Shown: positions 14,601 through 29,600 of the stretch, in pieces
How positions within the stretch are numbered: position 1 is the stretch's first letter
Layout: each line of letters starts with the position of its first letter
Assembly (NCBI RefSeq): GCF_014898815.1
Contig: NW_026515477.1
Span: 434,001-498,000, forward strand
Source of the DNA: Panonychus citri
Lineage: Eukaryota > Arthropoda > Arachnida > Trombidiformes > Tetranychidae
DNA: 64,000 nt
Direction of reading: 5' to 3'
Made by a program: the position numbers and the translations under genes
The notes under the pieces: model-generated
The model's database searches: none
Seen by the model: the letters and a program-made list of their open reading frames with translations, nothing else
What the model was told of the DNA's origin: nothing

Positions 14601-17600
14601 GACCATTAAATTTGTTGATTTTCTTTAAGAAAATTACCTAATAATTGTTATTATTTCTTTTGATAACAGAGAGTTTGCCAAAGAAAGAGAAAGAGTCGAG
14701 AATCGACAATCGTTCTTAAGATTGCGAAGGCAAGAACAATTAGAACGTGAATTGGAAGGTTACGTCGAATGGATAATTAAAGCAGGTAAGATAATCTCAT
14801 TTCCTTACAAGGAAAGAGAAAAAATTTCGATTCGATAATCTAATTGGTCAAAATTTCCAGAGGATGTAATACTTGCCGAAGAAAGAACAACGGAAGAGGA
14901 GAGAATTCACATTATGGAAGGTAAATAAGTTCGAAATGATTTGCTCGTATTTTGTCGAAATTCGAAATCTAACTAATGATCTTACAGTTAAGCGACGACG
15001 AGAGGCAACGAAAAGCAAGAAGGGAAAAAGCACCTTGAGTAAAAACACCGAAGACGATGACGAGGAAAACGCAGAGGAAGAAGAGGAAGAGGAAGAAGAG
15101 GGTAAGAAGAAAAAAAAGTTTCTCTCTCAATTAATCAATAACTTTTTCTATTCAATCATAACAATCAAAAGATAATCAATTTAATCAACACAATTAAGCA
15201 TATTAACTTAATCACGATAAAGAAAAAGTTTAGAAACCTTGATAACCAAAGTAATCAAATCACTAGGAAAGTTTTTTATTTATTAATTGTCACCAATGAG
15301 CTTTAATCATGTTTCAAAAAAAGTGTCAATTCGTTAATTGTTACAATCAATTGATAAATTATTCTGCCCTTGATTTAAATTGTATTATAATATTTGAGTG
15401 AAAGTTAATTTTCATAAATCTAAATGGAAGGTTAAAAATTGATCAAATTGTTGATTAACTAACTAAATGATTACTTAAATTGTTAAGTGGTTAAGATAAT
15501 GTAATGTACAAGATAAATTAACAGGTTGTTGATAGTTGGGATAATTAAATTGGATCTTATTGATGAGTGGTAATCATGATTGATGGGATTTGATAAGTTA
15601 CAGTTATTGATTTTGCTGTTGATTAATTGTTACAATTTAATGATTGTAATACAAACAATTTTAATCACTTTGTTGATGATGATTATGTTATTTTATTCCT
15701 GATTAGTGTTGATCAATCATGATACCGGTTGAATTTTAAACGATCAGACATTTGACCAGCTGATCGAAATGTTGATAAATCAATCAAGAGTGTAAATTGT
15801 GTTCGTTAGATGTTCATGAATTATCATGAACCATGAGGAAATTATTTTTACATGGATCAAGAATCAGAGATTACTGACAGAATTTTTTTTTCTCTCGTTC
15901 TTTTTTTTCTGTTCTGATAATTAATCAATAATATTCTTCTCTTTTTTCTTTCTCTTTCTCTCTCTCTCTCTCTTTCTTTCTTTCTCAAAAATCCTGGATT
16001 CCCATTCGATCAAATTTGTTCAATCGTCGATTGTGAACAAAATACAAATTCTGAACCTAAATCCATTTACTCACCTAAGTGCTTCCTAAGAAGGGTGTAC
16101 TTAAAGGTATTCACGATTAATTCTGATAACGAATATGCTAGAAAATGGTCATTATAAGCTTGTTCCATGTTCGATTCGATTATGATTTTTTTTGAACTTA
16201 TTTTTCTTAAAAAAATCGTTAATCAATAGTTGACTGTTTGATAACCTTTTATTAATTTTATGTTCTTGTAACTTTAACGGTACTTTGAAAAGTACCAATA
16301 AACGGAATCGTTGCTTCATTTGACTCGTTATAACGAACTGAACGAACTTACTCTATCTCTGTGTGTGTCTTGTTCTGGCTCTGAACTTTGTTCGTAATCA
16401 CTCAATTTCATGATATCCATTGAATACTTGATAACTAAATTTTTCCAGCATCATTTGATTTCAGCATTTCAATTCATTTTGGTTAATTGTTTGTTGTTAT
16501 TTTTGTTTATTTTCATTTCATTTCATTGGAAATTTTTAAATACTACAAAGTTCAACATGATGAACGAAAAAGTTTCCACAATGAATGTCAATCAATCAAA
16601 ATTCATGATCAATTGATCAAAGTTGAACTTTTCTTTTCCTTATTCTCAATCAATTAATTAATAGTTTTGCTTATGCTTAGTTTATTTATTAGTTGATCTG
16701 CTCTTATGCCAACAAAAACAATTAATCATCATCATCAACATGATAAATCAAACAACAATTAGTAAAACATGATAATGTTAATACCTTTTATCTCTTATCA
16801 ATTATAAAAACTGATAATCAATTTAAATTGTTGCCATTAATTGAGTTCCCAATCCTATTGGTAATGTAAATTGTATGAAATTGATTATCATTGTTGATTA
16901 TCAACAAGATGAAAACAATGTAAGGTAAACATAATTTCAGAATATATTGAATTTCTATGAAAAAGATTTTTTTACTCTGCCAATATGTAGAATTGAATAT
17001 CCCCCTGTGTCAGAATTTTTCTCAATGATGACAGAATTAGAATAATAATGGAAGAATAAAGTTGAAATTCATCTTGTTTTTTTTCCTCTTCTCTCTATCT
17101 CCAAATAATCATGAGCATTAATGATGTTAAAGATAATAATTTCTATATTTGTAATGAGGAAAAAAGAAGACACCAAATACTCTGAATTTGATCAGAATTT
17201 TGAGAATACCCTTCTGAATAGAAAAGGTAAAAACCTTGCAAGTTGAATAACCTTTTTATCATAATATCAACATTCTGTTTAGATGTTTACCTGTTATTCA
17301 ATATCTTCCGAGACTGTGCATACCCATGTTTTCATTTTCTTTACTTTCTCTCTCTCTCTCTATCTCTCTTTCTATTTTCATCCTCATCCTTTTTCCAAGC
17401 TGAATGTTACCAGATTCACTCTGATATCATTATTATCATCATATTACCTGTTTGTTTCACCTTATGAAATGTTAGGTGGAAATGTAATCATTTCTTTTGG
17501 AATGTGAAACATTTCAAGAAAATCCCCCAAACCATATAATCAACAATGAGAATCAAAATTTCCTGAATAATTTCATGATGATTCTGAATATGAGAAGATT

Positions 17601-20600
17601 TTTCTTTTCCTTTTCTCTTCCTTTATTCATTTTCCCAATCATTTTTTTTCCTCATTTTCTTTAACACAATCAATTACCATTTCCTCTGTTAATAGTTTAG
17701 ACTTTCAATTGTTTACAATTAAGGTGAAAATTAACTGATTAAGATAATTGTATTTACTATTTTTTGCAATTCCATTCGGATTAAATTATACTTTGATACT
17801 TTATTGGTTTGATTGTAGTAATTGTTACTTTCTAATAGATTTGATAAATACTTAAATTGTTGTTGGCGTTGATGATGATGTTAATTTAGTTAGAAATAGT
17901 TAATCTAATCAAATTTAATCATGTGTCTTGCTGCTACTACAATCATTGTAATCAATTAATTATGATTGCAATTTAACCTGCAAACAAACAAACAAAAAAA
18001 ATTGATTCAATTGATTAAACAAACACCAATATCAATTGATTTAATTGTCTCACTAATTGAACGTAATGTTTAACAATTAACAAGCAAATATAATTGGAAA
18101 AAGTTTGATTTAGTTTTCTGATTAGATGGATCAATTTTTTTACCATTTTAATTTAATTTTAAATCTCAATCAATTAATTGATTGTTAATGATGTTGCTCT
18201 GTGAATGGGTTGGCCTTTTAATTTTGCTAATAACGATAAATAGTTTGATTAACTAATAACAATTAACTTAATCATCAATAAACTTTGATTGAATGTGTTG
18301 ACCCAAATTTAGTTAATTTTTGTTTTTTATTATTATTATTATTTAATTGTGGTTGATAAATTGTATGAACAAAATAATTAACATCAACAATCAAATTTAT
18401 TTATTTCTTGCTTTATATTTTTTAATTAAATTAGTTGTTAATTACTAAATGACAAAAAAAAAGTTAATTTTATCAACCATTTTGATGATAAACAATTTAA
18501 ATTGTTTTCTTGAATCTAAATTATGATTAGTTAAAAGCATTTGACTCTCGCAACCTCTTAAACAATTATATATATTAAATTAATTGAAACAATTAACCAA
18601 AAAACGAAATTAATTAACCCGAAATTAGCTTGGAATGATTAATTAATATGAATATAAAACCAGATTTAATAACAATTAACTCTTACAATTAAAAATATGA
18701 AACATTTTTTTGCTTAAATCATTTTGTTTGGGTTTGATTACAAGATCGATTTTTAATTTTGAAATGTTTATCATAATCAATATTTAATTTTCCTTAATTA
18801 TTATGATTTAATTAACAACAGATATGAAATCAATCAATCAACAATATTGCCTTTTAAATGCTTCTTAACCCTTTCCATTGTTAATCCAAACAATTAGATT
18901 AGTTTTTAATTAATTTTCCCTCAATAAAATTAGCGCATTCGATTAGTTTAATTAAACGAACGTTGAAACAAATTAACATTCGATTATTTGTAAAGATCGA
19001 AAACTAATCGATTTTTTTTTTCATTTTCTTTTCTTTTGTATAAAAATTTTATCCTAACACTTAATTTCTTTCAAATTGTCAAAAATAATCACACAATAAT
19101 TAACTGATTGTTAATTATATCGAAAACAAAAAGGATTCGCTCGAGCTTCTTACCTTCATTCGAAGATTAAAAATCGAGGAGCTTGTAAAGCTTTTTGGAG
19201 GACAGAGAAAAGAGTCAGGTAAGTGTTGGTCATTCTAATGGTCAGTGGATTTTGATGGTGATGCGGATAACATATAAAGATTATCGATCATCATAATGAG
19301 TGTTTAATTAATTTCGTTTCTATTCAAATATAATTACAGATCATCTGTTCGTCGAGTGATTAAATCTCAAGCTTTCTATTGGTTTGTGATAGTTTTAGTT
19401 TTTTTAAATACCGTTTGTGTTGCCGTTGAACATTACGGTCAACCTCAATATGTGACGGACTTTTTTTGTAAGTACCCAGTTAACCGGTCAATTGGTCACT
19501 ATCAATGGTCATCGAGATACATTAATCACATTTCTCACCTTTTACAGTTTACACTGAATTCGTATTCTTGGGTTTATTTATATTCGAAATGTTTTTAAAA
19601 ATGTACGCTTTGGGTTTTACAACTTACTTTAAATCTGCCTTTAATCGTTTCGATTGCATTGTAAGTTTACTTTGAGAAAAGTTTCTATGGGTCAATTTTT
19701 TTCGACTTTTTCGAATATTTCTAACTCACCTTTCTAAAATTCTAAAGGTTATCTCTGGAAGTGTTTTTGAAGTTATCTGGGATCATTATAAGGGAGGATC
19801 TTTTGGATTCTCAGTTCTTCGAGCTTTAAGACTTCTTAGAATTTTCAAAGTTACCAAGTAAGTTTTCGAGTTTATCTTTTTTTTTTTGCTTCAGCCTCCC
19901 TTGTTATCATTTACTTATCGATTCTGTGGTCATTTAATTTGGAATTTATCTTCTTCTATCTATCTATTTTAGGTATTGGTCATCATTGAAAAACTTGGTC
20001 GTCTCCTTATTAGCATCTATGCGATCCATTATCTCTCTGTTATTTTTGCTCTTTCTTTTCATTCTAATCTTTGCTCTATTGGGTATGCAACTTTTTGGTG
20101 GAAAGTAAGTTTATCGATTATCATTTATATCATTTATTTTGACCTTTCACACTGATAGTTATGTATACACACGTACCTTTGATTAGATGGTAACCTTTTT
20201 AATCTTTATCGGGATTAGATTAGAGCAGATTGTGTGTAAGGATTAGATATCTATGAGATTATATTAAATGTAATACAAGAGATTTGCCTTTGTGATGGTT
20301 TTAAATGTTTACCATTTTGCTTTTGGTTTTTAAATTGTTTCTCATTAAATTGTTTTAGCTTCAATTTTCCTGAGGAAACACCACCGGTTAACTTTAATTC
20401 ATTTGTTGTCGCCCTGCTAACGGTATTTCAAATACTCACTGGTGAAGATTGGAATGAGGTTATGTACCAAGCCATTGAATCTCAGGGAGGTGTTGACAAT
20501 GGTGGAATGATTTACAGCTCATATTTCATCATATTGGTGTTATTTGGTAATTATACTCTGCTCAACGTGTTCTTGGCCATTGCTGTTGATAATTTAGCCA

Positions 20601-23600
20601 ATGCTCAAGAATTAACTGCCGCGGAAGAAGAGGAAGCCGAAGAGGATAAACAGAGAGCCAAAGATCAACTTGAAAATGAGATCGCCAACCTAAATAAACA
20701 TGGAACTGGTACTGGAAATGCTCTTGGTTTACCTGAGGTAAACATTTGTCCACCTTCACCTTTGCAAAGTGGTAAACAGGTAGCAAAGGGAGGTGGTAAA
20801 GGTGATGGAACCAAATCAAAAGATGATAAAGGTGATGGTGAGAAAGGTGATGAGGAAGAGGAAGATGTCGTCGGTCCTAAACCGATGTTACCTTATTCAT
20901 CAATGTTTGTACTTTCATCTACTAATCCGATCCGTCGAGCTGCCCACTATGTGGTCAACCTGCGTTACTTTGATTTTGTAATTATGGTGGTCATCTTTTG
21001 TTCATCAATTGCATTGGCCTGTGAAGATCCGGTCAATGAAGATTCACAGATCAATGATACGCTTGAAATTTTCGACAAAGCGTTTACAAGTGTCTTTACC
21101 GTTGAACTTTTACTGAAAATTGTCGATCAAGGGATATTCCTTCATCCAGGTTCTTATTGTCGCGATGTTTGGAATATAATGGACGCGGTTGTGGTCATTT
21201 GTGCTCTTATTGGTTACGGTATGGGGTAAGTTCGATCTCTTTGGTCTTTTTTTCCTTCTTTAAAATTCAATCTTCCTGTAAATTTAATCTCTCGCACTCT
21301 GAATCGTAAGTTTCTTAGTTTCAACTCGTTGGTTAACGAGAATTAACTTTGATTGTCTCTTGATCAGTCGATTTGTTTTTACTCTCGATTTCTTCTTCGT
21401 GTCTTGTTATTTAATACATAGACTCTTACATGTAAACCTTTAATTCACTTGTGATATGTTGGTAGTTATACTAATCCTTTCCAATCTCAATAGTCAGAAA
21501 TACTATCCTCTTATCCTTAATCCGGATTAAAATTGAACAAAGTAGCTACAAGAATCATTATTATCAAGTAAGTGTAAGATAAAATCCTTTGTAGTCTTAG
21601 ACAATTACCCAGTAACTATTACCTTGGATATTTAATCAATTGGGTTATTGTCAATTACTGAGAGTTAATTGTTTCTTTCATTTAAATTGATTTACTGTTG
21701 AGAGTAACAAAAGTCTTTCATTTCTTCAGTATCTCTCTCTCTCTCTCTCTAAAATGTTAATCCTAACCCTTTGAATACATTTTAGATTGATTTTAATCAT
21801 TAATTTTAATTAATTGCATCTCTTGACAGTGAAAAAGATGGAGCTGAAAATTTAGGTACAATTAAATCACTTCGAGTACTTCGAGTCTTAAGACCATTGA
21901 AGACTATCAAACGAGTACCTAAATTGAAGGTAAGTTTTTGAATCTTCAGTCTTCATCTAAACTCAAATGATTAACTAATTTTGATCCTAATTTTTCCTCT
22001 CTCTCTCCTTAATTTATCTAGGCTGTATTTGATTGTGTTGTTACTTCATTGAAAAATGTATTCAACATTTTAATTGTCTACATGTTATTCCAATTTATAT
22101 TTGCTGTTATTGCGGTCCAATTGTTCAATGGTCGTTTCTTTTTCTGTAACGATGAGTCCAAATTAACTAAAGAAGAGTGCCAGTAAGATAATCGATAATT
22201 TGATCGATTGGAATGAAACAAATTTCTATTAATATTTCATGTTTATTTCTTTTTCTAGGGGTGAATTTTTTCGATTCTCATTCAAAGAGAACAGTTTACC
22301 TGCCGTTGAAAAGCGAGTCTGGGAAAGACGAAATTTCCATTATGATAACGTAATGGCCGCAATGTTGACCTTGTTTGCCGTTCAAACAGGTGAAGGTTGG
22401 CCTGGGTACGTTTCAAATCGAGAAAATAATAAGAGCCATCTAATGATATGGAATGTGAAAATTCAAATGAATCGTATTAATTTCTCTCTATTATTTTTCA
22501 TTACAAAATAGAATTTTGCAAAACTCGATGGACGCTACTTTCCAAGATTATGGACCTTTGCCTCATTTTCGCGTTGAAATGTCCATTTTTTACATAATCT
22601 TCTTCATTGTGTTTCCATTCTTCTTCGTGAACATATTCGTTGCCTTAATTATCATTACCTTTCAAGAACAAGGTGAAAAAGAATTGGAAGAAGGTGAACT
22701 TGATAAGAATCAAAAATCGTGCATTGATTTTGCGATAATGGCTCGACCTCAACAGCGATATATGCCCAAGAACAAAGATTCAGTTAAATATCGAGTTTGG
22801 AGGATCGTTGTTTCAACGGGTTTCGAGTATTTCATCATGATATTGATTGTTTTCAATACACTTCTCCTCATGATGAAGGTAAGTCACTAATTTAATTTTC
22901 CATCAAAAGTTCATTCTCGTGTTTTCCTTCATCTTAATCAATCTGAACACGTTCAATTTTTTTCCTATCGACTTTAACGAGACTTTGCTCTCGCCCCCAC
23001 CATCAAAACCCAAACAACAAAAGATATTTATCTCTACACTTGAACCATAAATATATAAATACAATCATATCCTCGACAAAAAAATATCATATAAAATATT
23101 ATCGAAAACTTTACATGTATCTCTGTGAATTTTCCTCATCCTTTTCTCGCTTCTTAACATATTAAGATAAAACTGGGTCACAGAACTTTTCAGATAAAGT
23201 GCTCAGTTTATCTTCTATCTATCTCTCTCATTCTCTTCATCTTCCCGACCCTATTCATCTTCTCTTATCAATAATATTTCTCTCTTGTCATAACGACGAC
23301 AAAAAAATGCTAGATACTTAGGCCCATAATCGACAAGTAAAATTAGGCGAAACTAGAAACTACAGTAGATTGAAACAATAATACGAACAGAGGTCATTGA
23401 TATTTCAACTTTGCCCTGAAGCTAAATAAACTGTAATTACAATATAAACTCGATTCCAAAGAAAAAGAAATTTCAATATTCTCATAATATTATTAATGAT
23501 CATTCTAATGAGCATTCATGTCAAAGATTGAAATATCATCACGTTGACCTAAGGATTTCAAGTTGAAGGAAATGTTAGCATAAACAGAACGGACTTTAAA

Positions 23601-26600
23601 CATAAACCCTTACATGGTGATAATATGAATATAAACTATTGATAATATCACCATGAACTGAAACAATCCAAGTTTTGCTTTCGTGAAGTTATCTTGGGGT
23701 TTGATGAACAGTTCGTTTGACACACACACATACACAAAAGTACACATAAAGTAACACGAAAAACACTCAAAAAACACATTCACCTTTTGGCGATCTTGAT
23801 AAGTATTCGGGAAAATCGTGAAGTTAATCTTAAGCCTCGTGATTTATTATTATTGCATATTGAATCTGCATCGTGTGGTCATTCAGGGTTTATTATCATC
23901 AATCTCTACTCTGAATTATCATGATATTTTTAAGAACATTTCTAAAAAAATTCTAATAAATAAATTGTAACTTCGAGTTAAGGCTGTCATCTTCATAGTT
24001 CATTTTCGAAACTTATTGGTAACATGAATTCTGGATGATAATAATGTACTACTTTCGATAACTCTGTATTCTTTAACAATTATCTAACTAATTGACTTTG
24101 ATAGTTATTCTTTTGATAGATAATCAGTTTATATATAAGTTCAATTTATCTGCCAATGATTATATCCAATTCTGGGAGGGAATCCTAATAATAATAATAC
24201 CCTTTGTAATACATTGATTGAGCTTCAAGTTTATCAGTTGAAATCGATTTGTATTTAACTGATGATTAACATTTAATGATGACATGATTAACATGAGATC
24301 TGATTGAATTGATTGGTATTTATCATGAATTTCAAATTATTTGTAAAAGTTGAAGCAGAAAATCATTCATATGTAAGTCTCAGTTGTCCATATCCAAATT
24401 TAGCTTGGGTCAAACTCAGAATTAATTTGAACTGCAAGAGAAGCAGAGAAACTCATTCAGTTAGAAGATACAAAAGTTTCATCAATGATTCCAGAATAGA
24501 GATTCATTTTATTCAACGATAGATGATATTATTTACTTCACCATGGAATTTTCCCTTTCTCTCCTTCTCTGTCGAAACTGTGTCTTCATCTTTTCACCTG
24601 AGATGGAAAAAGCATCAATGAGCTTGAGTGAAAAAGAAACAGAATGAAAACGAGAAAAAAAAATTCTCGATCGATATTCTGGAAACTCTGGTGAAAGAAG
24701 ATGATAAAAGATGAGGAGCAACGAACTTCTTTGACCTGGAATCCTTGTAAATGTTTTTTCTCATCTTCCTCATTTCATCTCTTTCTTTTTCTCTTTCTTT
24801 CATCACAAAAATCTTTTCTCTTCACTCAAATCTAATATAATTATTATTATTTGATCTCAATTCTCATTGTTACCGTTATGTTGTTTTAATGATAAAAATT
24901 CTGACCCTCCCTTGAGTAATATCATAAATGAGGAGTAGAAAAAAATTAACACTCAATTATCACAATTAACAGGGTAATTCAATTACTATAGATGATTAAG
25001 TTTTCCTATGATGATACATATAAATAATTACCATGGAATGGAAAACAGGAAGTAAAAATTGATAATATTGTGCTTCATTTAGGAATAGAAATGAATGTTT
25101 GAAATTTCAGGGAAATTCTCATGTTTCACCTTGAGATTATTATTACAAAATTCCAGCTCATAAATAATCAGCTGATCATTTATTTAGGACTAATAAATAA
25201 GCTTCGATCTCATAATCATTTATTATAATTTGTGATCATCATGTTCCTCCGATATTACCATGAATAAGATGAGATAATTCATGATGAGAACTTGAACGAA
25301 TTACATAAAATGATCAGGATAAACTGAGCTCTAGGAAAATACAGATTAAGTTATTAAATCTCTCTTAGTCTCTCTCATTCTATTGAACAACTTTCTCCAT
25401 GAAATCTAGAACTTTTTCAGAGTTTTCACTTGAGAGATTGAATTTTATCTCTCTTTATGTTATCGATTACATTAGATGATGGAAGAAATTTTCAGCAACT
25501 ATTGTTACTTTATCATCTCTTTCTTTCTCTCTGTCTCTGTCTCTCTTTCTCTCTCTCTCCATGATTCCAGATAGAAATATAAGTAAAAAAAGTTCTAAAA
25601 GATAAAAAATAACAGATTGAAATGTTCAAGCAGAATCTTGAGTTTACTAGATTAAATTCACTCAATACATTACATTAAATTGTCATTAAAATGATGATAA
25701 TCATTGATAAATCATCATGAAACAATTAAGCTTCAATTAGATTAAATAATACCATGATAATAGAAAGTTAAACATAATATTAAGAAACGAGAAAGAGAAA
25801 GAGAGAGAGAGAGAGAGAGAAGAATGATCTTGATTTCGTGATATAAAATTTCATCAGAATTTCAGAGGGTAAATGAAAAGGAGAAAATGAAAAGTGAAAT
25901 CAATGAGAAAATCTCTCTCTCTCTCTCTCTCTAAATCGATTTCTTTTTGTGATAAATTGTTAGGTGAAATCGCTTTGTAAAAAATATGAATTCGGGAAAA
26001 AATTTCTGTGATTGGAGTGATATTCTTGGTGTAATAATGTCAGATGAAGTTGACATAATTATTATTACCTGACTTAACATGACAATAAATGATAATGATA
26101 AACATTGAAAATTGAACTTTCTCTGTTTATCATCAGAATTCATATTCAGATTTTATCTCTCCTCCCATCATGTTTCATGAAGATTATAATATATATTTTC
26201 TCTTATCATTATTATTATCAAGTGAATATCATTCAACATTTTCCCTCTCAAATATATAAATGAGATAATATTCAATGCTCTGAATATCATGATGATTATT
26301 ATCACAATGTATGTTAGCACTTTTTTTCTCACCAATTTTCAATCATCATCATCACCCTGATCATGATGATGATGGGGACAAATGGAAATAACAAATAGAG
26401 AAATTAACTAATACCCTGAAATGGGCGGAGAAGGGAATTGATTCTGTCAGGATAATAATAACATTTTTCTTTCTCTTATTTTTTTCTCCTCTTGATGTAA
26501 TACTCATGGAAAGTCACTTAGAACTTGTTTCTTTTTTTCTCTTCCATGTAATTTTTATACATTACGAAAACGAAAATGATATAAATGTTTTCTATTCTTT

Positions 26601-29600
26601 TCTGTTGTTTTTTCAACTCTCTCTTGGTAAGAATCATGATGATAAGAATGATAAAGATGATCATTCTCATCTCAAGTTTGTAGGCAACGAAAATGATAGA
26701 ACTGATTCTAACTGTAACGATCGTTATGGTCCTTGACTGAAATTCTGCATCAATCTATCTGTCTATCTTATTGTCTTCCTTTTATTCAGCATTCGTATCA
26801 TCATCATCTCATCTTTTTTCATTTTATCTGGTTTACGGTTCATCTATTTCATCAACTTAGCTCATCCTCACATATTTCTCAATGATTTCTTTCCATGAGT
26901 ATGGTGAAAATCAGAGAGACCGTTCCCAAGTTACAGACAAAATGAGCAATCAAATGATAATATCAAACTTTTCTTTTTGTTTTTTTTATTCCTTCGTCTC
27001 TCTTTCACTTTATCAATTCCAGATATGGACAATTTCAGAATCTATCAGCTGATTAGTTCTTGCACAATTCCATTTGTGACAAATTCATTTTTTCTGTCAG
27101 TTTTTCACTCAGTTCCATGAACGATTCATAACTTTTTGTTTAGAAACTCGACAAAAATAAAGAAATAGACTAACATTTGTCTAATTATAATCGACCATTA
27201 ATCAATCATCATGATGGTCAAACTGAACAGTAGGTTACAGTTTCGAGTTGTTATTTTTTCTTCATAACCATCAGTCTAATTTTCATGATAGTTTCCTATC
27301 ATTCTAATCAATTCAAAGTCTGAGTCCATAGTTTACATATTCTCCAGGCTAAATAACCCTCACCGCAAACTCTTCCCTTTTCTTATGCTTACCTTAACTT
27401 AATTGACTAACTTTCACTTCTCATAAACTTGGATTTAAATTGGAAAAATTTCCCGGGTAAAAAAAATTTCTATTTTTTATTCTATCTATTCATCTTTTAG
27501 CATAATAAAGCCAGCCAGGAATTGAAAGATTTACTCAGATACACTAATATTGCATTCACGGCGCTTTTTTCCCTTGAATGTTCCCTCAAGATAATTGCGA
27601 CTGGAATTCGGGTAAGAGTGCTAATGTTTCATGCTGAGAAAAAAAACTCAAAAAATTGAAACACAAAAAAAAATCTAAAAAGACTCAATTAATATGCAAA
27701 AGAAACAGCATAATCAGAATAGGAATCATCAGCTATCATGAAGAATATACAATGTATTCATGGGAAAGAAAAAAAAATTCGTCTCTCTTGATGAAATTCT
27801 GATTAATTGCATGTTACACAATTGATTATTTGGTATTTTGAGCAATCATCATGTTCACCGTTATCATCTGAACTTATAAATGAACCATTTCTCGAGAGTT
27901 GAGTATTTCAGTATTCATCGAACTTCAGTTTATCTCAATTAATCTCTTCGCTTTCTTATGTTTTAATTAAAGTCGAGCACCGGAGAGACAGATAAATTTG
28001 ATATTTTCTTTCCAAATCTACGGATATATTTAACTTCTATCGAATATCAGTTGATTTCATTTCAAATAAGTTCTAACTCGAGACGATGTTCGGTAATTTA
28101 CACTTTTCTATGTGTGTTGATAATTTGCATCTTGTTTTCATTGTGAAATTTTATCTGCATCTTGATTGATTTACCTTGGAATTGAAATTGAAAATGAATG
28201 AAGAAACAAAAAGCCTGATGATTGCATGAAAAATGAATGGTACCAATCAATGATCAATAGATTAATTGATCTAAGTCATTATTGATTAAACGATTTAAAT
28301 TGCATGCTAATTGTAATTAAACTAACAAGCATTATGATTATCAGCATCTTGACCAAAGTCCGATATGCACGATGGACATTCACACTCTCACATATACATA
28401 AAATTTAACCTTTGACACCCTGACCATCAGAGTATCAAAGTATAATGATGAACAAAAAAAAAGTTCTGGTAAATGACAAAAAAATCATCGGAAAATCAAC
28501 AGAAATTAATTCATTATCATGACAATTAACAATCAAAGGGAAATATTGTTGACCGTTTAAATTTTATTTTAATCCAATTGACCCCCAATAGGCTTATTTT
28601 TATGTTCTTATTAATCAAGATCAACAAAAATTGAGAGCAATTAAATTACAACACTAATAGAATAGGAAATGAGTATGTTACACTGATTTCGAAACAATTT
28701 GCTAATTGTTTCAAAGTTCTTTTGTTTTAACTAACAGCAAGTCGATGACGAACCAAATTGATGATCGATTATCAACAGGGAGGCGAAAAAAGCGATAAAC
28801 TTGATTTTCGGCTTGATGGACTTTGAAAATTTCCATGGGAATGAAAAAAAGATTGTCCATGATAAATGTTACATGGATGAAATTTATTCTGTTGACCAAA
28901 GTTTTTTCAGAATTAGAATGAAAATGAATATACTGTTAACATGGAAGATTCCAGGGGAAAGGGTGAGGTTTTGATATTGATGAGAATTCCAGTGAAATGT
29001 TTTCTGTTTCATGGACACAGTCTAGTGGAACATTACCATGAAAGAAAATAGTATAACTATTATATGAAAAGAAAATGGAGTAAAAAACTCAAATTTAGAA
29101 TCAGAATCATCATGTTAACCATGACAATGGATCAATAAATTGATTCACCAGATGAAAAGCTATTCTGAATAGTTGATGAGCTTATTTGCTTTTATTCATT
29201 ATTATTAACATTAAATCAATAAGTTAGATAACAATTGGAGGGATAAAAAATCAATTTCAATTTTAAATCTTTTCCTTTGTTGATAATTAGTTAAAGCGGT
29301 TGGTATATTTTTGTTAATGGAAAGTGAAATTTTCAAGGTTCATGAGGAGATGAACATTATGATCATTGTGTTGATGATTACAAATTCACTCCAGGGGTTA
29401 ATCGCACGTAGATTTAGAGTTACAAGATAATCGATCAATCAATTTTGACCTCGTAAAGGTGATCACATCTTTTCCCTCCATTTTATTCTCCCTTTTCTCT
29501 TCCAATCTCCCATCATCACTTTTCTCCATCATCTTCTTCCTGGGACATAGACTTGCTTCTAGTTAACTGACCTACTTTTCCAATACTCTTTCAAATTTCT

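Noticed and set aside
12728..14669. Search for a duplicate I-II loop exon as in insect cacophony
   Set aside because: No second beta-binding (GYVEWI-like) motif was seen in the intron.
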